In this document: positions 26,256-35,399 of the stretch, in pieces
Position numbering within the stretch: the stretch's first letter is position 1
Layout of the letters: each line of letters starts with the position of its first letter
Origin: CAWKEY01 sp963696315
GTDB lineage: Bacteria > Pseudomonadota > Gammaproteobacteria > Methylococcales > Methylomonadaceae
Assembly (NCBI GenBank): GCA_963696315.1
Contig: CAVOJU010000014.1
Coordinates: 124,001 to 188,000, forward strand
Direction: 5' to 3'
Length of the DNA stretch: 64,000 nucleotides
Notes under the pieces: generated by a model
The model's database searches: none
Told to the model about the DNA's origin: nothing
The model's input: the letters and a program-made list of their open reading frames with translations, nothing else
Program-made: the position numbers and the translations under genes

Positions 26256-27092
26256 ATGACAGCATTTATCTTGAGCCAAATCTATGTTTATCCGGTTAAA
26301 TCCCTGTCCGGTATCCGAGTGAGCCGCTGGCCTGTTACGCAAACTGGTCTTCAGTACGACAGAAAATGGATGCTGGTTGATGACGCCGGGCAATTTATTA
26401 GCCAACGCAGCGTGCCGAAAATGGCTTTAATCAAAACAGCGCTGGATAACGACCAGCTGGTTTTGGAAGCGCCGGGCATGACACGTTTATCGTTACCCTT
26501 AAATCCCGGTGATGGTGAAGTCATCAACAGCAGCCTTTGGCACGATCAATGCCATGCTCGCACGGTATCGGCGGAAGCCGATGGCTGGTTGAGTCATTTT
26601 TTAAACACAGCTTGCCGCCTGGTTTATCAGCCTGAACATGAAATTCGCCGGGTTGACCCGGCTTATGCGCAGCCGGGCGACCAGGTCGGTTTTGCCGACG
26701 GCTTTCCGTTTCTGATTATTTCTGAAAACTCACTCGCTGCCTTAAATCAAGCTATGCAGTTGAATTTAGAGATGATTCGCTTCCGGCCCAATCTGGTTAT
26801 TGCCGGCTGCACAAGTTATGCTGAAGATAGCTGGCGCGAAATCAGCGTCGGCAGCATCGATTTTCGGCTGCCCAAGCCCTGTTCTCGATGCGCGATACCC
26901 GCCATCGACCCGGAAACCGCTCAAACTGGCAAAGAACCGCTGCTAACACTGAACCGGCTCAGAAAATGGCATAACAAGGTCTACTTTGGTCAAAATGCCC
27001 TGCACAATCAATGCGGCATTCTGGCGATAGGCGATAGCGTACAAATCAAACAGACCGGCCCCATGCAGCCGCCGTTGAATAAATCTGCTTGA
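26256..27092 (+). CDS. MOSC domain protein (YcbX-like, without ferredoxin)
   Basis: A 278-aa protein starting at ATG 26256. The MOSC_N beta barrel is first (ILSQIYVYPVKSLSGIRVSRWPV..GLQYDRKWMLVD), then the MOSC domain with PFLIISENSLAALN, IRFRPNLVIAG and the conserved Cys motif KPCSRCAIPAIDPETA. MOSC proteins bind molybdenum cofactor through Cys and include sulfurases and N-hydroxylated substrate reductases. E. coli YcbX is about 370 aa with a C-terminal 2Fe-2S ferredoxin, absent here, so an external electron donor would be needed. It stands between the PilZ gene and dnaB. Confidence 0.88.
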   Translation: MTAFILSQIYVYPVKSLSGIRVSRWPVTQTGLQYDRKWMLVDDAGQFISQRSVPKMALIKTALDNDQLVLEAPGMTRLSLPLNPGDGEVINSSLWHDQCHARTVSAEADGWLSHFLNTACRLVYQPEHEIRRVDPAYAQPGDQVGFADGFPFLIISENSLAALNQAMQLNLEMIRFRPNLVIAGCTSYAEDSWREISVGSIDFRLPKPCSRCAIPAIDPETAQTGKEPLLTLNRLRKWHNKVYFGQNALHNQCGILAIGDSVQIKQTGPMQPPLNKSA

Positions 27093-27110
27093 GCTTTGGG
27101 TAACTCGTGG

Positions 27111-27130
27111 GAGCGACGCCTACGTCGCGA
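27111..27130. repeat. REP-like palindrome
   Basis: GCGACG (27113-27118) and CGTCGC (27123-27128) flank CCTA, preceded by GTGGGA. This is the GTGGGAGCG-type repetitive extragenic palindrome. It lies between the MOSC gene and dnaB, and the hairpin may terminate the MOSC transcript. Confidence 0.45.
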
Positions 27131-27223
27131 CTAACGAGGATCCCGGCTAAATCTACCCGGCTTTCTTCAAAGCCCGCTTTCCCTGTATCATTTATGAGTA
27201 GCTGTTTTTTACCCGGTGACCTA

Positions 27224-28618
27224 ATGTCAGAAAGTTATATGTTCGATCGTGATTATGCAATGGATGCACTGAAGATACCGCCCAACTCCATTCAGGCCGA
27301 GCAATCGGTTTTGGGCGGTCTAATGCTCGATAATCAAACCTGGGATTCGGTTGCCGACAAGGTCGTGGAGGTCGATTTTTATCGTAAAGATCACCGGCTA
27401 ATTTTCAGGGTCATAGAGCAACTGGCCGACAAACAGATTCCATTTGATGTCATTACCGTTTCGGAAGCACTGGAAGCCATCGGTGAGCTGGACAATGCCG
27501 GCGGCTTGGCCTATCTGGGCATGCTGGCGAAAGATACGCCCAGCGCGGCCAACATCGTGGCTTATGCCAACATCGTACGCGACCGGTCGGTACTGCGGCA
27601 GTTGATTCATGTGGGCACCGATATTTCCGATTCGGCATTTAACACCGAGGGCCGCGATACCGCGGAATTGCTCGAGAATGCGGAAAGGCAGGTGTTCAAA
27701 ATAGCCGAGCAGCGCCAGCGCGGGCAGGGCGGTTTCATGCCGATCAAGTCGCTGTTGGCGAGCGCGGTCGACAAGATTGAAACCCTGTATGAGCAGGAAG
27801 GCAGCATTACCGGTGCAGCGACCGGCTTTACCGATTTTGATGACATGACCTCCGGTTTGCAGCCGGCCGATTTGATCATCGTGGCTGGCAGGCCGTCGAT
27901 GGGCAAGACCACCATCGCCATGAATATGGCGGAAAATATCGCCATCAAGGGCGACAAGCCGGTCGCGGTATTCAGCATGGAAATGCCTGGCGATTCCTTG
28001 GCCATGCGCATGATGTCGTCATTAGGCCGGATCGATCAGCACAAGGTCAGAACCGGCAAGCTCGACGATGATGAATGGCCGCGCCTGACTTCGGCAATCA
28101 ATTTGCTGGCCGAAACCAAATTATTTATCGACGACACACCCGCCCTGACGCCGACCGAAGTGCGCTCAAGAGCCCGGCGGCTGATGCGCGAACACGGCCA
28201 GTTGGGGTTGATCGTGCTGGATTATCTGCAGCTCATGCAGTCGCCCTCCAGCGGCGAGAATCGCGTACAGCAAATTTCCGATATTTCCAGAGGCTTGAAG
28301 GCGCTGGCCAAGGAGCTGAATGTGCCCGTGGTGGCCTTATCGCAGCTCAACCGTAATCTGGAGCAACGCCCTAACAAACGCCCCGTGATGTCGGATTTAA
28401 GAGAATCCGGCGCTATCGAGCAGGATGCCGACCTGATTGTGTTTGTGTACCGGGATGAAGTGTACAACGAAGACAGTCCCGACAAAGGCATCGCCGAAGT
28501 CATCATCGGCAAGCAGCGCAATGGTCCGCTGGGCACCGTCAGGCTAACCTTTTTGGGGCAATATACCCGCTTTGAAAATTTTGCCGGTAATCCTTACGGT
28601 TATGAGGACCGCGAATGA
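27224..28618 (+). CDS. dnaB: Replicative DNA helicase DnaB
   Basis: A 464-aa RecA-fold hexameric helicase that unwinds DNA at the replication fork. The N-terminal helical domain (IPPNSIQAEQSVLGGLMLDN) and the C-terminal ATPase with Walker A GRPSMGKTTIAMN, Walker B LIVLDYLQLM and the ESGAIEQDADLI loop are all intact. I chose ATG 27224 (MSESYMFDRDYAM) rather than the earlier start at 27107, because the extra 39 residues are not family-like. The stop overlaps alr by 4 bp (ATGA), the usual dnaB-alr pair of gammaproteobacteria. Confidence 0.96.
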   Translation: MSESYMFDRDYAMDALKIPPNSIQAEQSVLGGLMLDNQTWDSVADKVVEVDFYRKDHRLIFRVIEQLADKQIPFDVITVSEALEAIGELDNAGGLAYLGMLAKDTPSAANIVAYANIVRDRSVLRQLIHVGTDISDSAFNTEGRDTAELLENAERQVFKIAEQRQRGQGGFMPIKSLLASAVDKIETLYEQEGSITGAATGFTDFDDMTSGLQPADLIIVAGRPSMGKTTIAMNMAENIAIKGDKPVAVFSMEMPGDSLAMRMMSSLGRIDQHKVRTGKLDDDEWPRLTSAINLLAETKLFIDDTPALTPTEVRSRARRLMREHGQLGLIVLDYLQLMQSPSSGENRVQQISDISRGLKALAKELNVPVVALSQLNRNLEQRPNKRPVMSDLRESGAIEQDADLIVFVYRDEVYNEDSPDKGIAEVIIGKQRNGPLGTVRLTFLGQYTRFENFAGNPYGYEDRE

Positions 28619-29719
28619 ACCCCGCCGCCCATGCCGTTCTCAATCTGGAGGCGCTTCAGCATAATTTGGCGGTAGTGCGCCGTTGCGCGCCCGATGCCCG
28701 GGTGATGGCAGTCATCAAGGCCAATGGTTACGGCCATGGCTTGCAGCGTATGGCCGAAGCCTTGCACAATGCCGATGCATTTGCCGTGGCGCGGGTTGAT
28801 GAAGGTGTGCGTTTGCGTAAGGCAGGGATTAACAACAGGATTGCAGTCTTGGAAGGTTTTACCTATGCCGAAGAATTAGACGAACTGGTGAAGTATCGGC
28901 TGGATCCGTTGGTGCATTCTGTTGCTCAGCTGGATATTCTTGAAAGCAGAACAGAACAAGCTGCGTGTGCCATCTGGTTAAAGCTCGATACCGGCATGAA
29001 CCGGCTGGGGTTTAAACCCCACGAATTTAACGCGGTTTATCACCGATTAAACCAGTGTTCGATCATCAGAAAGCCCATCAGTTTGATGACGCATTTAGCC
29101 AATGCCGATGACAAGCAGGACGCTACAACCCTGAAACAAATCAGCCTGTTCAATGACACACTTGCCGCGCTCGTTCCCGGGGGGCAGCCTGAAAGCGAAC
29201 GCAGCATTGCCAACTCGGCAGGTATTCTGGCCTGGAATGCAGCCTTGAGCGATTGGGTGCGTCCGGGGCTTATGTTGTATGGCATTTCACCGTTTTCAGA
29301 TAGCACGGGCGAACAGCTGGGATTACAGCCCGTTATGGGATTACATTCACGCCTGATTGCAGTAAAACCCCTGGCAAAAGGCGATAAAGTCGGTTACGCA
29401 GGGTCATGGGTGTGTGAAAAGCCGACAACACTGGGCGTGGTGGCCATTGGCTATGGCGATGGTTATCCAAGCGTACGCCAAAGCGGGAACGCCCGTGCTG
29501 ATTAACGGCCAGCGCGTGCCTCTGATTGGCAGAGTGTCCATGGACATGATTACCGTTGATCTGGAAACCCAGCCGCATGCCAAACCCGGCGATCCGGTGA
29601 CTTTGTGGGGCGACGGTCTGGCCGTCGAAGAAATCGCCCTCTGCGCAGAGACCATACCTTATACCCTGGTGTGCGGCATTACCCAGCGGGTGCAGATCGT
29701 AGAGAAGTCTGAGCAGTGA
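28615..29719 (+). CDS. alr: Alanine racemase (frameshifted)
   Basis: A PLP enzyme that interconverts L- and D-alanine for peptidoglycan. The PLP-lysine motif VIKANGYGHGL is near residue 35, and the intact first part runs to 29505. One base change near 29467 moves into the frame IQAYAKAGTPVLINGQRVPLIGRVSMDMITVDL, which carries the second half, including the conserved RVSMDM segment, and ends at 29719. Together they give about 367 residues, the normal length. Alr is normally essential, so this is likely a sequencing error. The start overlaps dnaB. Confidence 0.9.
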
Positions 29720-30157
29720 AGTAGTGATGCTGCGCTTTCATGTTCTTTCTCAGGGCGGTGATCAATTCACTATCCTGGCAATAATTCGCGCATGCCTCGA
29801 CAGGCTCGGCATGAACGCTAACTCACTGATTTAAATAGGCCGTCTGTTCGCACCGGGCTTGCCGGAGTGCTGTTTTTGCGCCGGTATTCTGTCATCGACA
29901 TGGCCGTTATGATGCAGAATATGAAAGTTGCGCACCGATAATGTTCGTTTCCGGTCTTGATAGGGCAATTGCTCCGGCGTCCCGCGCTTGCTGAACGGCG
30001 GCAAAAAGCAGGCCATTTAAAAAAATTTGCAGCGACAAGAGCAGTTGCTAACAACCTGCCCAGGATTTTGGCAACTGCCAGGCCGATATGTTTAGTTTGT
30101 TTAGCGTCCACGTTTTATGGATAATGTTGAATGATTTTACCACTATGATTAAAAACT
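29720..30157. other. Intergenic region, 438 bp, with a REP-like palindrome
   Basis: No convincing gene was seen; a 97-aa minus-strand frame (29818-30111) has no domain or good start context. GCATGCCTCGACAGGCTCGGCATGAACG at 29790-29816 matches a widespread palindrome type. The promoter of the oadGAB genes should lie near 30100-30150, but I see no clear consensus. Confidence 0.4.
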
Positions 30158-30388
30158 ATGACAGAGCAGATGGGTAGCGGAATAGAGTTAATGTTTGTCG
30201 GGATGGGGATAGTGTTCCTGTTTCTGGCAATGTTAGTGGGCGCAATCAATATCATGTCTATGTTGGTGCTGCGTTATTTTCCGGATGCTCCGTCGCCGGT
30301 GCGCACGCCTGTGCCAGTCAGTCCGGATGCGAGCACCATTGCGGCGATAACGGCGGCAGTGCATCAATATCGTAACCCACCGAAATAA
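30158..30388 (+). CDS. oadG: Oxaloacetate decarboxylase gamma subunit
   Basis: A 76-aa small membrane subunit with one hydrophobic helix (GIELMFVGMGIVFLFLAMLVGAINIM, about residues 7-32) and a short hydrophilic tail rich in Pro and Val. In characterised systems the gamma subunit anchors alpha to beta and promotes decarboxylation. It precedes oadA by 134 bp. Order gamma-alpha-beta matches the canonical sodium pump operon. Confidence 0.88.
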   Translation: MTEQMGSGIELMFVGMGIVFLFLAMLVGAINIMSMLVLRYFPDAPSPVRTPVPVSPDASTIAAITAAVHQYRNPPK

Positions 30389-30522
30389 AGCATTCATTTT
30401 GCGCCTAATGCAGTAAGCGATTGGCCTTGGTTTTAATTAGCACACCGCATTGCGCATTAATCAATCGACTCAAAAGGTCATGTGATTAAAGCCCTCAAAA
30501 GGTTCCAGGAGAAACAAGAACA

Positions 30523-32301
30523 ATGGCCAAAGATATAAACAAGCCCTTAGGCATCACTGAAGTTGTCTTGCGTGATGCGCATCAATCCATTTTGGCAACC
30601 CGCTTGCGCACAGAAGACATGCTGCCGATTTGTGAAAAACTGGATCAAATTGGCTATTGGTCGATAGAGTCCTGGGGCGGGGCCACTTTTGATGCCTGTA
30701 TTCGCTATCTGGGTGAAGATCCCTGGGAGAGGCTGCGCCTGTTGAAAGCCGCCATGCCGAAAACGCCCCAGCAAATGCTGTTCCGTGGCCAAAATATTCT
30801 CGGCTACCGGCATTATGCCGATGATGTTGTCGATAAATTTGTCGAGCGTTGTGCGGTCAACGGCATAGACGTATTCCGTATTTTTGATGCCATGAATGAT
30901 ATGCGCAATATTGAACGTGCGGTCAAGGCTGTCCTCAATACCGACGCCCATGCGCAGGGCACCATTTCCTATACCACCAGTCCGGTACACACGTTGAATA
31001 TGTGGCTGGATTTGGGTAAGCAGATCGAAGATATGGGCGCGCATTCCATCTGTATCAAGGACATGGCTGGTTTGCTCAAGCCCTACGAGGCCTTTGAACT
31101 CATCAGCCGTTTAAAAAAGAGCACTCGTATCCCTATCCACTTACACTGCCATGCCACTACGGGGCTGAGTGTCGGTACCCTGATTAAAGCCGCTGAAGCC
31201 GGTGTCGATAATGTCGATACCGCGATTTCGTCGCTGAGCATGACTTATGGGCACAGTCCTACCGAGACCATCGTCGCCAGTCTGGAAGGTACCAAGCGCG
31301 ATACCGGCCTAGATTTGAACAAGCTGGAAGACATTGCTGCTTATTTCAGAGGCATCAGGAAAAAATATACCCAGTTTGAAGGCAGCCTGAAAGGTGTCGA
31401 TGGGCGCATTCTGGTCTCGCAAGTGCCGGGCGGCATGTTGACCAATATGGAAAGCCAACTCAAAGAGCAGGGCGCGGAAGACAAATTTGATGCCGTTCTT
31501 CAAGAGATTCCGCGAGTGCGCGAAGATCTCGGCTTTCTCCCGCTAGTGACGCCAACGTCGCAAATTGTCGGCACCCAGGCGGTACTTAATGTGATCACCG
31601 GTGAGCGCTACAAAACTATCGCCAAAGAAACCGCCGGTGTCTTGAAAGGCGAGTATGGCGCCACCCCTGCGCCGGTTAATAAGGCCTTGCAAGAGCGGGT
31701 GCTGAACGGCGCGCAGCCGATTACTTGCCGGCCGGCTGATTTATTAGCGCCGGAAATGGCCAGGTTGGTGGCCGAAGTGCAGGAAAAATCCAAGGCTGAA
31801 GGTGTTAAGCTGGCTGACAATATCGAGGAAGATGCCTTGATCTATGGCTTGTTCGCACAAGCCGGCTGGAAATTTCTGGTCAACCGAGGTAATCCTAATG
31901 CTTTCGAGTCTGCGCCGGATCAACAGGCGTTTACCGCTGCCAAGTCAGCCCAAGCCAAGAGCGCCAACAATGCGGTGGAAACCTATAGCGTCAACGTGGA
32001 CGGCAGAAATTTCAATGTTGCCGTAGGTCCCGGCGGAGCCGCGCTGAATATTCAGCCCCTGGCGTCCAGTACCCTGCCGGCGGCAGGAAGCGGTGCCGTT
32101 ATTGCAGCGCCCATGGCGGGTACCACCTTGAAAATTTTGGTCAATGTAGGCAGTCTCGTGGCTGCGGGTGATGTTGTCGTGGTTATGGAAGCAATGAAAA
32201 TGGAAACCGAAGTCCGCGCCAAAACTGCCGGTATTGTCAGCGCCGTTCACACCAAGGAAGGTGCCGCCGTCGCGGTCGGGGATGCATTGGTGTCTTTGTA
32301 A
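30523..32301 (+). CDS. oadA: Oxaloacetate decarboxylase alpha subunit (biotin carrier)
   Basis: A 592-aa carboxyltransferase starting at ATG 30523. The N-terminal TIM barrel has VLRDAHQSILATRLRTEDM and metal-site residues in IFDAMND and HLHCHATTG. The central segment is followed by a Pro/Ala-rich linker (AAGSGAVIAAPMAG) and a biotinyl domain with VVMEAMKMETEVRA, where the second Lys carries biotin. The reaction is decarboxylation of oxaloacetate to pyruvate, coupled to sodium export by the beta subunit. The full normal length is intact. Confidence 0.95.
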   Translation: MAKDINKPLGITEVVLRDAHQSILATRLRTEDMLPICEKLDQIGYWSIESWGGATFDACIRYLGEDPWERLRLLKAAMPKTPQQMLFRGQNILGYRHYADDVVDKFVERCAVNGIDVFRIFDAMNDMRNIERAVKAVLNTDAHAQGTISYTTSPVHTLNMWLDLGKQIEDMGAHSICIKDMAGLLKPYEAFELISRLKKSTRIPIHLHCHATTGLSVGTLIKAAEAGVDNVDTAISSLSMTYGHSPTETIVASLEGTKRDTGLDLNKLEDIAAYFRGIRKKYTQFEGSLKGVDGRILVSQVPGGMLTNMESQLKEQGAEDKFDAVLQEIPRVREDLGFLPLVTPTSQIVGTQAVLNVITGERYKTIAKETAGVLKGEYGATPAPVNKALQERVLNGAQPITCRPADLLAPEMARLVAEVQEKSKAEGVKLADNIEEDALIYGLFAQAGWKFLVNRGNPNAFESAPDQQAFTAAKSAQAKSANNAVETYSVNVDGRNFNVAVGPGGAALNIQPLASSTLPAAGSGAVIAAPMAGTTLKILVNVGSLVAAGDVVVVMEAMKMETEVRAKTAGIVSAVHTKEGAAVAVGDALVSL

Positions 32302-32381
32302 TTAGCCCCTCGCTAGGGACACATAGAGGGCGATTGTCGGATCGTCCTGTTTTCTGCATCATTCCAAAATAGAGACATTAC

Positions 32382-33509
32382 ATGGAAAATCTCATTGCAC
32401 TTTGGCAAAGCACCGGTATATACAACATAACCGCCGGACAGGTGTTCATGATGCTGGTCGGCTTTGTACTGCTGTTCCTGGCCATCAAAAAGAATTTTGA
32501 ACCCCTATTACTGCTGCCTATTGGCTTTGGCGCTATTCTTAGCAATATTCCGGTGGCCGGTATTGCCGAAGAAGGCGGCATCCTGTACTACCTGTATTTT
32601 GGCATTAAAACAGGCATCTTCCCGCTGCTGATTTTTATGGGGGTGGGGGCGATGACCGATTTCGGCCCGATGCTGGCCAATCCCAAGACACTGTTATTGG
32701 GTGCGGCAGCGCAGTTTGGTATCTTTGCCTCGCTACTCGGCGCTTTAGCGTTAAACGTCATCCCCGGCCTGGAATTCAGCTTAAAGGATGCCGCCGCCAT
32801 TGCCATTATCGGTGGCGCTGATGGCCCAACTGCCATTTATGTCGCCTCGCGGCTGTCGCCTGATCTGTTGGGCGCGATTGCAGTCGCCGCTTATTCTTAC
32901 ATGGCGCTGGTGCCGTTAATACAACCTCCAATCATGCGTGCCTTAACCACTGAGGCAGAGCGCAAAATTGAAATGCAGCAAATGCGGGTGGTAAGCAAAA
33001 CCGAAAAAATTGTTTTTCCGCTGATGTTGATTCTACTGACAGCCTTGCTGCTGCCTTCGGCCGCGCCTTTGGTGGGCATGTTCGCTTTGGGTAATCTGAT
33101 GAATGCCTGCGGCGTGGTAGAGCGCTTGAGTCAAACGGCACAAAACGAACTGATCAACATTGTTACCATTTTTTTGGGATTATCCGTGGGATCAAAGCTC
33201 AGTGCTCAGGCTTTCTTGCAACTGGAAACTTTGGGGATTCTGGCCCTGGGGGCGGCTGCGTTCGCCATTGGCACCGCTTCAGGTGTGGTTGTGGCGAAAA
33301 TAATGAACAAATTCAGCAAGACCCTGATCAACCCCCTGATCGGCGCCGCGGGTGTCTCGGCGGTGCCGATGGCTGCCCGGGTGGCTAATAAAGTGGGGCT
33401 GGAAAGCAATCCGCATAACTACCTGCTGATGCACGCTATGGGCCCAAATGTCGCGGGTGTTATTGGCTCAGCTGTCGCTGCAGGGATTCTGCTGAGTTTG
33501 GTTCGTTAG
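32382..33509 (+). CDS. oadB: Oxaloacetate decarboxylase beta subunit (sodium pump)
   Basis: A 375-aa polytopic membrane protein, slightly shorter than the 430-residue enterobacterial type. It has the conserved IIGGADGPTAIYVASRL segment whose Asp takes part in sodium translocation, and AMGPNVAGVIGSAVAAGILL near the C-terminus, which holds the second ion-site residues. About nine hydrophobic helices are readable. The gap to oadA is 80 bp. The complex would export sodium while decarboxylating carboxybiotin, using energy from oxaloacetate. Confidence 0.93.
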   Translation: MENLIALWQSTGIYNITAGQVFMMLVGFVLLFLAIKKNFEPLLLLPIGFGAILSNIPVAGIAEEGGILYYLYFGIKTGIFPLLIFMGVGAMTDFGPMLANPKTLLLGAAAQFGIFASLLGALALNVIPGLEFSLKDAAAIAIIGGADGPTAIYVASRLSPDLLGAIAVAAYSYMALVPLIQPPIMRALTTEAERKIEMQQMRVVSKTEKIVFPLMLILLTALLLPSAAPLVGMFALGNLMNACGVVERLSQTAQNELINIVTIFLGLSVGSKLSAQAFLQLETLGILALGAAAFAIGTASGVVVAKIMNKFSKTLINPLIGAAGVSAVPMAARVANKVGLESNPHNYLLMHAMGPNVAGVIGSAVAAGILLSLVR

Positions 33510-33981
33510 CTGTTGGGACTGTTGCAGGTAACTTGCAGAGCATTAGGAATGTAATCGAGCCGTTATTGTTTGCGTTTCCTGCGGTTACCGGAGAGTCGCT
33601 ATTTTTGCCGAGAAATTTAACTGGAAAAACGGGCGCTTATGTGGAAAAAAGAGATGCTTTTTCATCCATCTGTCACTAATCACGCTGATCAATTCTTGTT
33701 TAATGACTGGATGTCACGAACAGAGAGACGACTATATCGCGGCATCGTCAATTAGCCAGAACGGATTCGCCAGAAACGGAGAGGAAATGCACAAAGTACA
33801 TGGCCAGGAAATTATGGTATGGGGATTCGTAGACCACAGCAACATCTATGGGGATGATGGTGCAAAAAAAATTCTTGAAGATTGGTGGAGCGGCGATGAA
33901 CCAAGTGCCACAACCTGGAGTTTCAATCTAACGATCATGAAAAAAAAGCTGCATCACCCCGGAAAATGAAAGATGCTATGC

Positions 33982-34152
33982 GGGAGGCGGCGGGCAGAGG
34001 TCGATCAAATTTTTAGAGATTTAATCCTGAAACCTAACGTGACCCGTCGGACTGACTCGTACCCCGGCATAAATCGTAAGAGATCGCACAGTAATAAGAC
34101 CTCGGGCTGTTCAAGCCTGAAGGTGAATTCAGTCTGACATCCGCCGCCTCCC
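33982..34152 (+). ncRNA. Candidate bridge RNA of the IS110-family element
   Basis: GGGAGGCGGCGG (33982-33993) and CCGCCGCCTCCC (34141-34152) form a perfect 12-bp closing stem. The next pair is CAGA (33995-33998) with TCTG (34133-34136). Inside are two arms. Arm one has CGATC (34002-34006) with GATCG (34082-34086) and GATTTAAT (34018-34025) with ATAAATC (34069-34075), enclosing a 43-nt loop. Arm two has ACCT and GGCT (34099-34108) with AGCC and AGGT (34114-34124). The first loop contains CTAACG (34034-34039), identical to the bases left of the insertion point (33929-33934). The span of 171 nt is close to known bridge RNAs. Folding is by eye. Confidence 0.7.
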
Positions 34153-34181
34153 TGAGCATCAAGTTTACACCCTGGGAGGTC

Positions 34182-35399
34182 ATGATGGAATTAACTGCAG
34201 TCTATCGTTGTGTGGCGGCGCTGGATGTACACCAAGCCAAGCTGACCGTCTGTGTCTTGTCTGAAAACGACCTGGGCGAGGTCGTCACTGAAGTGCGCGA
34301 GTTTGGTGGCTTTAAACGGGATCGGCGTGAAATGGCGGCGTGGGTAGCGTCCTTTCATCCGGAACTGGTGGTGATGGAAAGTACGGGCATTTATTGGAAG
34401 AGTCCCTATACGGCACTCGAGTGGTATGGTTTGAATTTGGCCGTGGTCAATGCTCGCCACGTCAAACAAGTCCCTGGACGCAAGACGGATATCAACGACG
34501 CCCAGTGGTTGGCCATTCTGGCCCGAAGCGGTTTGTTGCGAGGGGGCTTCGTACCGCCTCGACAGTTTCGGGACTATCGCCTGATCGCCCGGCAACTGCA
34601 AAAGTTGACCGGCATCGCCTCTGGCGAGAAAAACCGCTTGCATAAACTGTTGACCGACGCCGGCATCCGCCTGTCCGTCGTGGTCAGCGATGTGTATGGC
34701 AAATCGGCCAAAGCCATGATTACGGGATTGCTAGACGGCGAAACGCCCGAGCAATTGTTGACCCATGCCGATTCGCGTCTCAAAGCCACGCCCGACGAAT
34801 TACGCGAGGCCTTGGAGGGCGATTTGTCGGACAGTCACCGTTTTGTCATCCGCGAGCTGATGATACATATCGACGAATTGGAAGCGCGTATCCTGCGGTT
34901 TCGGCAAACCCTGCTGAAGCATTTGAGTGACTATCAAGTGATACTGCAAAATTTACAAACGATACCGGGTATCGACGAATTTAGCGCGGCGATGCTATTG
35001 GTCGAAATCGGCGACGACATGAGTGCCTTTGGCTCAGCCGATAAACTGGCCTCCTGGGCCGGCGTCTGTCCCGGCCAAAACGAATCGGCCGGTAAACGCC
35101 ACTCGGCCAGGGCGCGCAAAGGCAATCCTTATGTGCGACGCATTTTGTGCGAAGCCGCCAATGCCGCCAGCCGAACCCGATGCAGCTTGCAGGAAAAGTT
35201 CAAGGGCTTGCTGATACGACGCGGACGAAAGCGCGCTATTTTTGCCATCGCCCACAAATTACTGAAAACCGTGTTTTTGTTGATCCAGCGCGGCGATTAT
35301 TACCGGGATGCCGATACGGACTACGAAGCACTGACTGTCCAGCGCAATGCGCCGCGCTGGATCAGGAAGCTCATTCAATACGGCTATATCGCGCCCTAA
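34182..35399 (+). CDS. IS110-family DEDD transposase/recombinase
   Basis: A 405-aa protein starting at ATG 34182, after GGGAGG at 34174-34179; a second ATG follows immediately. The N-terminal DEDD (RuvC-like) domain has Asp in AALDVHQAKL, Glu in VVMESTGIYW and Asp residues in RKTDINDAQWLA. The C-terminal Tnp-type domain has LQTIPGIDEFSAAMLLVEIGD, FGSADKLASWAGVCPGQNESAGKR, and RKGNPYVRRILCEAA, where the family's catalytic Ser lies. It is full length and has no frameshift, so it could be active. It would act with an RNA from the left end. Confidence 0.94.
   Translation: MMELTAVYRCVAALDVHQAKLTVCVLSENDLGEVVTEVREFGGFKRDRREMAAWVASFHPELVVMESTGIYWKSPYTALEWYGLNLAVVNARHVKQVPGRKTDINDAQWLAILARSGLLRGGFVPPRQFRDYRLIARQLQKLTGIASGEKNRLHKLLTDAGIRLSVVVSDVYGKSAKAMITGLLDGETPEQLLTHADSRLKATPDELREALEGDLSDSHRFVIRELMIHIDELEARILRFRQTLLKHLSDYQVILQNLQTIPGIDEFSAAMLLVEIGDDMSAFGSADKLASWAGVCPGQNESAGKRHSARARKGNPYVRRILCEAANAASRTRCSLQEKFKGLLIRRGRKRAIFAIAHKLLKTVFLLIQRGDYYRDADTDYEALTVQRNAPRWIRKLIQYGYIAP

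Noticed and set aside
29818..30111. 97-aa minus-strand frame between alr and oadG
   Set aside because: No recognisable domain, low-complexity basic composition and weak ribosome-binding context. It overlaps the probable promoter of oadG.
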